From Owenia fusiformis (Eukaryota; Annelida; Polychaeta; Sabellida; Oweniidae), in the NCBI GenBank assembly GCA_903813345.2, contig CAIIXF020000007.1:4099730-4163729 (forward strand): a DNA stretch of 64,000 bases, in the 5' to 3' direction. Shown here one piece after another: positions 9,812 through 21,800 of the stretch; position 1 is the stretch's first letter; each line of letters begins with the position of its first letter. The notes beneath the pieces are model-generated. The model did no database searches. It was not told the origin of the DNA and was given only the letters and a program-made list of their open reading frames with translations. A program made the position numbers and the translations under genes.

Positions 9812-12800
9812 TCAGTCTCTATCAAATCCAGGTGGCGCTGCTAGTCTCAACTGAAAGTTCTCATTGGACAGAATGCTGCTCCCACTCCGACTTTGTTTTG
9901 AACTTTTACTGGCTGCTGTGTCCATTTTCGATAGTTCATGCAAAACAACCAACTGAAAACCAAAATTAACAATGCCAACTGAATAAAGGAATCTCAACTT
10001 CTCATTTTACTAAATACATTTATTGGAATTTTAAGTGTTAAATCTTGGGTTTTAACAAGTAGCAGAACACACTCATCTGTAAACTGAAATAGGACTTCCA
10101 GATTATGGCTAACCAAAATGTAAAAAATTAAAAAAGGATGATCTTTTCCGCAACTATTAACAAAATTTTGATCTTTAACAGATATTCTAAGTGAGTCTCA
10201 ATAAGTCGAGGAATTGAACAACATCATGCAATTGTGAGACCCCTAATACATACCCTGGATCTTGTTTTTTGACTTTTCTTGAGGTTATCTATGGCCTGGA
10301 TCTGCTGAGGGTTTATATAAACCTGTAATAAAAGTTACAATTAATAAACATTGATTGTATCCCTATTTATACATTATTCTTGGATGATTTCCCAGTTGTT
10401 TCAATGTCAAGTTTCTTTTTATTATTCCATAGTAACTGATATTCATAGGATATCTGATGACAAAAATGTGACTGTGTGAAAAATATCATATTTTGGCAAA
10501 CATACACCAAACCATCAAATAAGGCTTTTAAAACAAGATGCTGTATCCGATGGATACCAGAATTTTGTGACTTGAACAATTGCTAATCAGTAGAGCATGT
10601 AGTTCGGAAAGTTTGATTTGAATCATTTTAGCACTCTTTGACCATGATGTAAAGAGAAATTTATAAGCTTTACTCATGATATGATACTCGTATATGCTCC
10701 CTTGTGCATTCATGGATAAAAATCATAAACATAGGATATCCTTTATATATCCTATAAAAAAGTTCCTATCAAAAATTACTACTTGCCTCTTTTTTAGTTT
10801 TATCAGGCTTTATAGATGGCGCTTGCTGTGTTCCATCCTTGGATGATAACCTTTGTATACGTGAGCTTGGTGCCACACCCCTCTTACTGCTATTACACAG
10901 ATAACAGACCCATTGTTCTTCTCCATCAACCATGTGACTTGACCCAGTGCTCTGCAGGCAAGGAATGTGATATGCATGACTGCATCTGAAAATCAATGTA
11001 TTTAATTTACACAATTTATGCAAATAAAACCTGGATGTATTAAATAGTATACAAATAGTGACTGCCATTGAGGGCAATAGTGTAAATTATTTCCCCGAGG
11101 GAATATCCTCTACAATGTACTATTCCCGAAGCCGCAGGCTGAGGGAATAGTATATTGTAGAGGATATTCCCAAGGGGAAATCATTTACACTATTGCTCGA
11201 AATTAGGCAGTCACTATTTGTTTTATTATATACCCTATACTGACTCTTGTCCCGTTTCCTCTGCGAAGGCCAAAAAGGCTTAGAAAGCCCCCTCCCCGGG
11301 TCCATTGTTAGCATTATAAGCTGTGACGTCATCAGATGCTCAACAGAAATTTTTGCCTCTGAGACTCTCACTTGACAAATTCAATCGCGTTTAACACGCG
11401 GAATAGATTATCATAACACTTGAAATTACACAGAAGTATTGAGCTTAGGGAACTTTATACACGTTGCTTATATTGTATCGTTCACGCACGTCTGTCATGG
11501 TGAACGGAGTTGATTTGTGTTTGTGCTCATCCTCCATTTTTCTGTTTTTCGTCTGCGCAGTGATGATGAGCAGACGTTTCCAAGGGTAATAGAGCTTGCA
11601 ATTGTGACGTCAGCGGGCAATAGTTCAAATGTATATTCCCGCTGACGTCACATTTGAGGGAATATAACTTTCCGAGGGAAATAGTAAATCTATTTCGGAA
11701 CACGTGACTAGGTATTGACCAATCAGGATTAGTGTTACATATTGGGTATATAATAATACTAAATATGTGAATTGTGAAATGGGCAACCATCTATTAAAAT
11801 GTCATCATCATCTCGCTTCACTTGCTTTCTTTTTTTCAATGAAACCAAACTGAACTGTTGGTTGGCTATCACAAAAACACATGTTTCGATCTTTAATGCT
11901 GCCCTTCACCTATGGAGATTACAAAAATAAATCAAAATTCTTTGATGAGAATATTACCCCAAGTGGGTTTGTTGTATGTGACAAGGCTTTAGTTCATTTT
12001 TAATTTTGCCTATGTATATATATCTTTATCAAAAATATAATCACTTGTATCAATCAATCAAAAAATGTTTGGCATACACACAAATAGAAATCGTTCCAAG
12101 TACACTGAACTATGAAAATGTTATAAAAAACATGTAGAGGTCCAAGAAAATTCAGTTTGTACTGTCATAATTTTGGCAAACATGTCCTGTATGCAAGAAG
12201 CGTATCAAAATCAAGTGCAAAAACAGTCTGGTATCCATTTGGGTGAAAGAGAGGAGATTGATAAGACAGAGCAAAATCTGAGCATTTCGAAAATGTTGAA
12301 CAAGATCATATTAGGAGGATTGGCACTCGTGTGTCTGGTGAATATCGCAGGTTCTGCACCAGTTGACGAATATGGGTATGTACCTCAAATGTTACCATTC
12401 GATAGCAATAGTGTGATATCCTATATTATAATATCACAGTACATGAATTACAACTATATTATTCTCTCAAAATCATACAGGTAGTACATGATCTTTGATT
12501 TCCATTTATACATCATCAAAATCATTACAAAGCTACATATTTGCAGTATGGGTTATCACTTTTGTAGCCAAGACAACACTTTTTTATTACCAATGATGCA
12601 AGATGGGAATATGCAATCAAGATACATTTATTGTACTGTATTAGAAAAGTACACTGAATAAATAATGTAATATCCATCAATACCAAATTCTAATCAATGC
12701 ACACATACAATATAGCCCAAATATTTCGACCCAAAATAAAATTATATACAATGTAGTAGATATATTTTTTGTTTATACAATCATACCTAAATAATGTTTC

Positions 12801-15800
12801 ATAATGGTGTCACCAACTTTGATTTTTACTTAATCTGAAAAACATTTTACGATTCCATGTTAGGGAATTGGAGAGTATGTGATTTAGAAACTGCACAAGA
12901 GGATTTTTGAATTTTTGCAGACTACACTGAATAATTTGATAATTTAAATTAAGTTGATTTGAATTCGTATTTATATGGAGAAAACAGATATTTTAAAAAA
13001 TTCTACAAAAAAACAGACCACAGTGGCTTGGCTCAAGTTGCGAGCCGGTCATGTGTGAAGTCTAGCTCACTGATTTCAGATTGGAACGTTTTCAACTTGC
13101 CCAGCATTAAACTACAATATGTCAGCTTGATTCCCATATGAACTAATGACTTCTGGCAAACGTTCTGGCAAATCGAGATAATTAATGCATTTTAATGCCA
13201 AAGTATTTCAACATATACTTAATATCCCAGGCCCAAGAACACGGTCCAGTTCCCCCTCCCCCACTCACCATATACTAAAGGTCCAGGGCTTAATATAGAT
13301 TATATGTTTTATATGTTAGTCGCTTTATATTGTAATCTACAGTCTTTTGCTTTGTTATTCTTAGGGAGAATCTCGATGACATTGAATCGGTCCTTGAGAC
13401 TGAAGACCGTGAGGTGAACGAGGATGAGATTGAATCGGTCCTTGAGACTGAATACCGTGAGGTGAACGAGGATGAATTGGAATTTGAGATAAGGGTAAGT
13501 CAGGTCCACAAATTGCCACTTGTATACATTAAACAACATTTCCTTTGTTGTCATGGCCAATTTGAAAAAAATGTGTAAAATAACCACATTAAAATTACTT
13601 TACAATAATTGTCACTTTTTCTGAAGATATATACAGAAAAAAGTAACCATATAAATCACCCCCTCTCACAAAAGTTTTATAACTTTTGCGAAATCATTTA
13701 CCTTTTTGGCAAAGCTTTTTAAATGATAATCTGAAGTGACAGGTTTAAATGAAGTGACAGGTTTAAATGAAGTGACAGGTTTAAATGAAGTGACATGTTT
13801 AAATGAAGTGACAGGTTTAAATGAAGTGACAGGTTTAAATGAAGTGACAGGTTTAAATGAAGTGACAGGTTTAAATGAAGTGACAGGTTTAAATGAAATG
13901 ACAGGTTTAAATGCACATGCTCATATTGAGATATGCATAGCAATACAGTTATTTGATGATAAAACCAGGCCTTTTAAAAAATACTGTTAAAATCATGCCC
14001 ATTTGAGTCCTAAATCACTCTAATTTTGTCTTGCAGGGTACTGCATGGCGCTTTTTCAAGGCAAAAGAGTCTTTTAAAGCCACCAAATCAGGGGACCTCA
14101 AGTTCAAGAAGAATGCAGCAATTTTGCTCCAACTGGATTATCTCCCTAGAAAAAACATGAAAGTAAAAGGCTATAAAAGGATTAACAATGGTAAGAAATG
14201 GATCAGTGGTAAAGTTAACACCAAATATTTGAACTACTATGGGAAGAGTATTATGGAAAGAAAATACAGCGAACCAAGTAACGGAAAGATTAAGCTACTT
14301 GCCTAATTCATCCAGCTGCGTCGAACAGATGTGTTATCTAAGAAACATAACTCATTGAACTGAGGAAAAAACAGATTAAGCTACCGACTAATTTTTCCAG
14401 CTGTATTAAATATAATATGTAATAGAAACTCATTCAACAAACCAAAGGACAGATAAATTGAGCTAGGTCTTAATTTATTCAGTTGTGCTCAATGTTGATT
14501 TCACTTCATTTTTCACCAATAATGTTATGTAAATCGTTAAAATTATTAAAAACTATCAACTGGAAAAAAACTTTATTTGGTTGGTATATCATAGAACTTA
14601 ATTAATTTGAATTGAAAAATTTCCACTTACTCAGTAACACATCAGTTTTCTGTAATTTAATTACTTGGAGAAATAAATGACCATATGAAAATGTGTATTA
14701 ACTATAGTTCATAGTTTGTATTTCAGAAGTTAAAAGTGTGTATTTCAAAGCTAATAACAGTATTGAGTATTTCAGGAGTGAAAAGAGAGTATTACAGAAG
14801 TTAGTAACTGCATATTTCAGGAGTTTATAATAAGGGTGTATTGCAGAAGTTCTTGACTGCATAATTCAGAAATCAAAAGCATGTTTTTCAGAAGTTAAAA
14901 AAACAATGCTGAGAAAGCTAACTCTAAGTGCTCATGACCCCTTCCCCTCAAAAGGTTCCACCCTTATGAAATGTCATCTTTGCAATGATACATTGTATGG
15001 ATTCATCGAGCAGTTTGCAGTGTATTATTACCAGAAAAAGCCCTATAGACTTCTTTACAGCAGTGCAGCCTGTATTGCTTTAAAATGGTACCATAGTATT
15101 GTGAACTTGTTGACAGATAGCCAAAAACCATGTGGGCCAAAAATCATTTAGCATCCAAACTCAAATTTATTTTCTATTTTCCACCCTTGTAACTTCTATC
15201 ATAAAATCATAAAAATACATTTGAGCCAGGCCACAGGAAAAGGGGTCTTATCACAAATTTTTTCAATATTCTGATTTTTTGTTTATCTTAAAAATTAGTA
15301 CCATGGGTACTGGGCTCACATGGTAACAGAAAAAAACGGATATATTTTTTTGCTGATTTTTTGTTACAAAATTATTTCAAGCCATCTGTCTCTCAGTCAA
15401 TTAAAATGGCTGAAAAAAAAACGGATATAATTTTTTGCCAATAATTTGTAACAAAATTATTTCATACAACTACTCTTTACAGTGACATGGCTTTTTGCAA
15501 TGCAAGACACCTGAAATTATTTGTAAAGCTAGGAAATGGGCCAAAATTGAATTTCGCGAGACAAAAATGGCGACCATTTTGAAATCAGGCAAGCTTTTGA
15601 ACCAGGAGTCATAGGGGATTTTTTTGTATTGATGTTGAACAAAAATAACTTGAAACTGGAATCCTATCGACAGAGGTTTGAAGCAAACGGTCCAAAAGAG
15701 GATTTCGCGAGACAGATGGACAAATCAATGTTAACTAAAATGGCTGAAAATAAAAAAAAAGGATATAGTATTTTGTCGATTTTTTGTAACAAAATTATTT

Positions 15801-18800
15801 CATACAACTACCTTTTACAGTGACATGGCTTTTTACAATGCAGGACAGCTGAAATTATTTGTAAAGCTAGGAACTTGGCAAAAAGTGAATTTCGCGAAAC
15901 AAGAATGGCAACCATTTTGAAAATAGGCGAGCTTTTGAACCAAGAGTCATAGGAGAGTTTTTTGTATTGATGTTGAACAAAATTAACTTAAAATGGGTAT
16001 CCTATCGACAGAGGGTTTAAGGTAAATGGTCCAAAAGTGGATTTTGCGAGACAAATGGACAAATCAATGTTAACTAAAATGGCTGAAAATAAATAAATGG
16101 ATATAATTTTTCGCTGATTTTTCGTAACAAAATTATTTCATACATCTACTCTTTACATTGACATGGATTTTTACAATGTAGGACACTTGAAATTATTTGC
16201 AAAGCTAGGAAATGGGTCAAAAGTGAATTTCGCGAGACAAAAATGGCGGCCATTTTGAAAATAGGCAAGCTTTTGAACCAGGAGTCATAGGGGAGTTTTC
16301 TGAATTGATGTTGAACAGAAATAACTTAAAACAGGAATCCTATCGACAGAGGTTTTAAAACGTGCCACAGAAAGTGGATTTCGCGAGTCAGATAGACAAA
16401 TCAATGTTAACTAAAATGGCTGAAAATAAAAAAATGGATACAATTTTTCGCTGATTTTTTGTAACAAAATTATTTCATATATCTACCCTTTACATTGACA
16501 TGAATTTTTACAATGTAGGACACCTGAAATTATTTGTAAAGCTAGGAAATGGGTCAAAAGTGAATTTCGCGATACAAAAGTGACGGCCATTTTAAAAATA
16601 GCCGAGCTTTTGAACCAAGAGTCATAGGAGAGTTTTTTGTATTGATGTTGAACAAAAATAACTTAAAATGGGAATCCTATCGACAGAGGGTTTAAGGTAA
16701 ATGGTCCAAAAGTGAATTTTGCGAGACAGATGGACAAATCAATGTTAACTAAAGTGGCTGAAAATAAATAAATGGATATAATTTTTCGCTGATTTTTTGT
16801 AACAAAATTATTTCATACATCTACTCTTTACTTTGCAATGGATTTCTACAATGTAGGACACTTGAAATTATTTGTAAAGCTAGGAAATGGGTCAAAAGTG
16901 AATTTCGCGAGACAAAAATGGCGGCCATTTTGAAAATAGGCGAGCTTTTGAACCAGGAGTCATAGGGGAGTTTTCTGAATTCATGTTGAACAGAAATAAC
17001 TTAAAACAGGAATCCTATCGACAGAGGTTTTAAAACGTGCCACTGTTATTGACAGAAAGTGGATTTCGCGAGTCAGATAGACAAATCAATGTTAACTAAA
17101 ATGGCTGAAAATAAAAAAATGGAAACAATTTTTCGCTGATTTTTTGTAACAAAATTATTTCATATATCTAATCTTTACATTGACATGGATTTTTACAATG
17201 TAGGACACCTGAAATTATTTGTAAAGCTAGGGAATGGGCCAAAAGTCAATTTCGCGAGACAAAAGTGACCGCCATTTTGAAAATAGGCGAGCTTTTGAAC
17301 CAGGAGTCATAGGGGGGTTTTCTGTATTGATGTTGAACAGAAATACCTTAAAACAGGAATCCTATCGACAGAGGTTAGCTAGGAAATGGGCTAAAAGTGA
17401 ATTTCGCGAGACAAAAGTGACGGCCATTTTGAAAATAGGCGAGCTTTTAAACCAGGAGTCATAGGGGGGTTTTCTATATTGATGTTGAACAGAAATAACT
17501 TAAAACAGGAATCCTATCGACAGAGGTTTTAAAACGTGCCACTATTGTTGACGGACAGACGGACGGACGGACGGACAGACGGACGGACGGACAGACAGAC
17601 GGACAAGTGAGTGATTGCAAAAGCTCACCATGTGAGCTAATAAAAAGCACAAAAAGACCTTTCAATTGAGCCATGGCTTGTGTTTTAACAATTTTCCCTT
17701 GCATATATGGACCAAAAAGTCAGATTTGAATTTAGCATATTTTCATCTTAATCTTGGGCACATTTTTGGCTCTGTAGCACAATTTAAATTTTTGTGATAA
17801 GACCAGTTTTCCTATGGCCAGGCTCATTTAATAACATTTTGCTGTAAGACAAAGAATGACAATTGAATTCTGGGATTTTCCCCCTCTGCTGTAATACACT
17901 TACTTGAATACAATAGCTGTGTCATTGTCTGTACTGGCAGAGAATGTTTTATTACATAGGCTGCAACTATTACTCCTAGCTATGTAGCCTCGTGTAGCGA
18001 CTCTCGTCAGACTGGTCAACTGGGCATGCAGGTCGTGGTTTAGCAGACTATTACACGTGTTTAACAATGTCTGAAATATGATATATCTTTTATTTGATAG
18101 AACTCAATCTGTTACTTTCACAGGCTGAAGAGATGAGATTTTTTACAGTAACACTAATCCCCCAAAGAGAAATGGGCCAAATATGGAAAATGGACCTCAA
18201 TTTTAGAGATATGGCCCAGATTTTCAAAATGGCCTGGTTTAAAAAAGAGGCCAAATATTTAGTTTGGTCTAAACAATTTCATCTACTCCTTGTCAATGTA
18301 CAAAGTGTTCACAAAGCTCTATTTTATATATACCTTTTCATAGTTATAGGTTTCCAACATTCCTAATATGAGGTCCTTGATCTCTTCAAACTTTCCTGTA
18401 CTGTATGTTGGGTCCTGCATGATTTTCTGGAGTATTGCTGGTAGCGAGATATACCCCGACATACTGTTTAGCACATGACGTGTCATCTCTTTAAACTCTG
18501 GAAAAAATTAATGATAATAATAAAATACATGGAAATGTTTTTTCATTCCTATGTTTTTATTAAGTTTTCTGAATGTTGAGATTATGATTAGATATAAATA
18601 TCATATAGTATGCAACATGAGTATAATTTGATATACTTAGAATTCACAAATATCCAGAGTTACTTGTCTTGTCTTCGTTAGCCCAGCTTTCTACATTTCA
18701 GTGATATGAGACTTAAATTCTTAATCAAATTCAAAAGCATCTCCACTTTAAATCTGAAGCCATTATTTAACATGTGGTTTTATGCTATTCACCTTGTAGA

Positions 18801-21800
18801 CAGTCTTTGTCCACCAGATCTTTTACCTTTCTGTATGGGGCCATCATGGTCTCAAGGAGAGGGAACCATAGCGACTACAACATGAAAAAAGAATACCGTG
18901 TACAAATAACAGACAGGCGATCATTAACAAATATTTTGTAAAGTTTAGAATTCCTAATCCAATTGTTGTTTACTATGGATGATGTCATAGTGAGATAACA
19001 ATGGTGTTATGAATTTTTTACTTTACGAAGTTCCTGTTAAACAACTTAAGTAGAAGGATTTCAAAAATAATATCATTTATTACAACTTTTCAAATATACC
19101 TCTCTGTCTTGCTCATTCATTTTGCCAGTGTTCCGCTGACAGAGTTGGATAAGAACTGTTAAGGATGACTGCACACTGGACATACTGATTGGAATATCTA
19201 TAATAAAGACAAACCCCTATCAAGAATACATATGCATTGGCCATGTGTTAAATCAAAAATGACTGCTTTCAAATTTACCTAATATCCCCAAAATCAAATC
19301 AGTGCGAGATTTACAAAAACATCCATGAAAATTTCAAATCAAACCATCCATCTGTTTGTCTGGAATAAACAGACAAGTGACAACCCATCCCTTTAATATG
19401 ATTAATAAAAACTGTGCATCAAAAAGAGTTACCATCATTTGTGGTGTTGTTCTTAGCCTGCTCAATTAGCAGACCAGTAAGGCCATCTAGCTTATGCTGT
19501 AGGTTCTGTAAAATAAGACATAAATTCATAGGTATAATTCTTAATAGTATAGGGACCTAGCACAGGGGAGCTTTTCACTGCCATAACATTCAAAGAAGGT
19601 CAGTCATCTAGTCTATGGCTTATAACATAAAGTCTATTATTCTAAGGAGAGATTTAAAGGCCCAATGTATTTTAGCTCTATAAAGGTCCCATGTATTTCA
19701 CTTCTGTAAAGGCCTGATGCGTTTCACCTCTTTAAAGGCCCCATGCATTTTATTTCTGACATAATGTTAAATGCTTAGCATATTTTACCTCCAGTACAAT
19801 GTTAAAGGCCCCGTGTATTTTACCTCTAGTATAATGTTGAAGGCCCCATGTATGTCCCCAGCCTTCTCCAATAGATAGGCTGTTGCATCGGTAACCTGTC
19901 TCCTTCGACATATCTGAAAATAAAATAAAACGTGTTCAAAGTCCAAACATATTCATCTAAATAATAAACCAAGGCGATTCCCTTTAATTATGAATCAAAT
20001 TTAAACCAATATGAATTATTGATATTTTGATGGCAAGATTTCTTGAAGTGCCACACGCATACCCTCCCATCATCACAATAAAGCACTTATCAAGTGCCAT
20101 ACATACGTCTATGTCACCAACACTTAAAATTGTAAAGATATTCAAGAAAACAATGATTAGGTCTTTCACAATCTTGAGGAAAACAATGGTACAAACAATT
20201 CATGTCTAAGAAGTATATATGAAAAAAGGTACACAACTATACATACATTGAGTGTTTCTTCAAGCCTATAACCCTCTGCCCCCTTCAGGTACGTATATAC
20301 ACTATTAGGTTCATGTTGACACATTAGGTCTATGAATCGCTCGTGAATGTTTGCCTCCAATGTAATTTGCTTTTCGCTATATATTGCACTTCCGTTCGAC
20401 TCCCTGTAAAATTAAAATAATAAATAATAGAAATTCATATGTATATTCATGTTTCAGATATAAGTATATCATCAAAAGATAACTCAAAGTTACATTGAAG
20501 TGGATAGCTGTGGATATATGACCTTGAGGCAGGCACAAAATCCAATTGTATGTATGGTAACTGAATTTGACTGTAAAAAATAAAACTCTATCACTTACTT
20601 GTATTCAAAGACCCCATGCAGAAACTTATATAAAAGCTCTGGGTTGGGCTCCAGCTTACCGATGGTGTCCGAGAGAGGGTTGTTAAAACCTACAAGGACC
20701 AACTGCGCTGTTTTCCCAGCATCTATACCCACTAGTTCCTACAATCATATCAAACTTACTTTATATTTTATCCTATAGAATAATTGTGAATTGTTTCTCA
20801 CAACAATTGAACCCACTGAATCAGGAAATATAACATTTGCTTTGGCAAAGATTAGCTTAGATATAGAGCTTCATGCATGAGTAACTATGCAAGATGTCCA
20901 TTCACACTGGTGAATCCAGAAGCTAACAAGGGGGGCAAACTTTGAGTCAGGAAAAAACCAAAAAGGCCTTAAAAAGCCAAATTATGCCCAAAAGGCCCAT
21001 ATTTTGAGGCCTAACAATTTTTTGGGCCATGAAATTTTTTTAATGGGCCCACAAAAAGGGGGGCCATGGGCCCCGCAAGCTTATCCCCCTGGATCCGCCA
21101 GTGATATATAAACCTTTATCATGAAAATAGCTCCAATGAGATTTAATAAAATATAACACATACCTGTATATGGCTGCAGGCCTCAATTTCAACACTTTGC
21201 TTCTCAGCTGCAGTGTATTCAGCGCTCAACATTACAACTTCAATGTAATTGAATGCTGCGTCCTAAAGTAATGAATTTCAAATAAGGATATAGCTCATGA
21301 ATTGAATGGCCCCGAAGAACTTAACAATATTACCAATTTTTGAATATTAACCAAGGTTGTTTAAAAGTTTTAAGAACTACTGAAAGTTTCCAATGGGTGC
21401 AAAACTGAATACAGTAATGGTATCGTTAGTTAGCAATATCCTATTACTTTCTATAATACACATGTAACATCGTAGGTGAAGAGATTGTAAGAATTTCATC
21501 CTAGAAATTGATATGTATTTCTAGTACAAAGGAATTAAAAAAATGAGACTCTTCACGCCATCCCAAAAAATGTGTCTATACCTGCCTGGCTGGATCATTC
21601 CAGTAACAGGAGAGTATTTTGTCAAATCTTCGTTGTTTTTGGTAAAGCAGCTCACATACACGGAAACTGAAATACATACATCATAGGTACTTTAGCATTA
21701 CAATACACAGAAGAAGACATCAGAGGTCACCCAGAGCTAGAGGACAGTGGCATTTACATATACATGTACAACAATTCGCACCATTCTAGCAACTGACAAT

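Noticed and set aside
12173-12292. Upstream in-frame ATG extending the nested secreted protein by 40 residues
   Set aside because: It would bury the signal peptide inside the chain; the ATG at 12293 places it at the N terminus.
13719-13990. ORFs of hexapeptide repeats on both strands (TGLNEV / LHLNLS)
   Set aside because: Product of an 18-bp minisatellite lying between two well-supported exons; open on both strands for trivial reasons.
15330-17640. CRISPR-like array
   Set aside because: Units are 338 bp, contiguous, without unique spacers, and in a eukaryotic intron.
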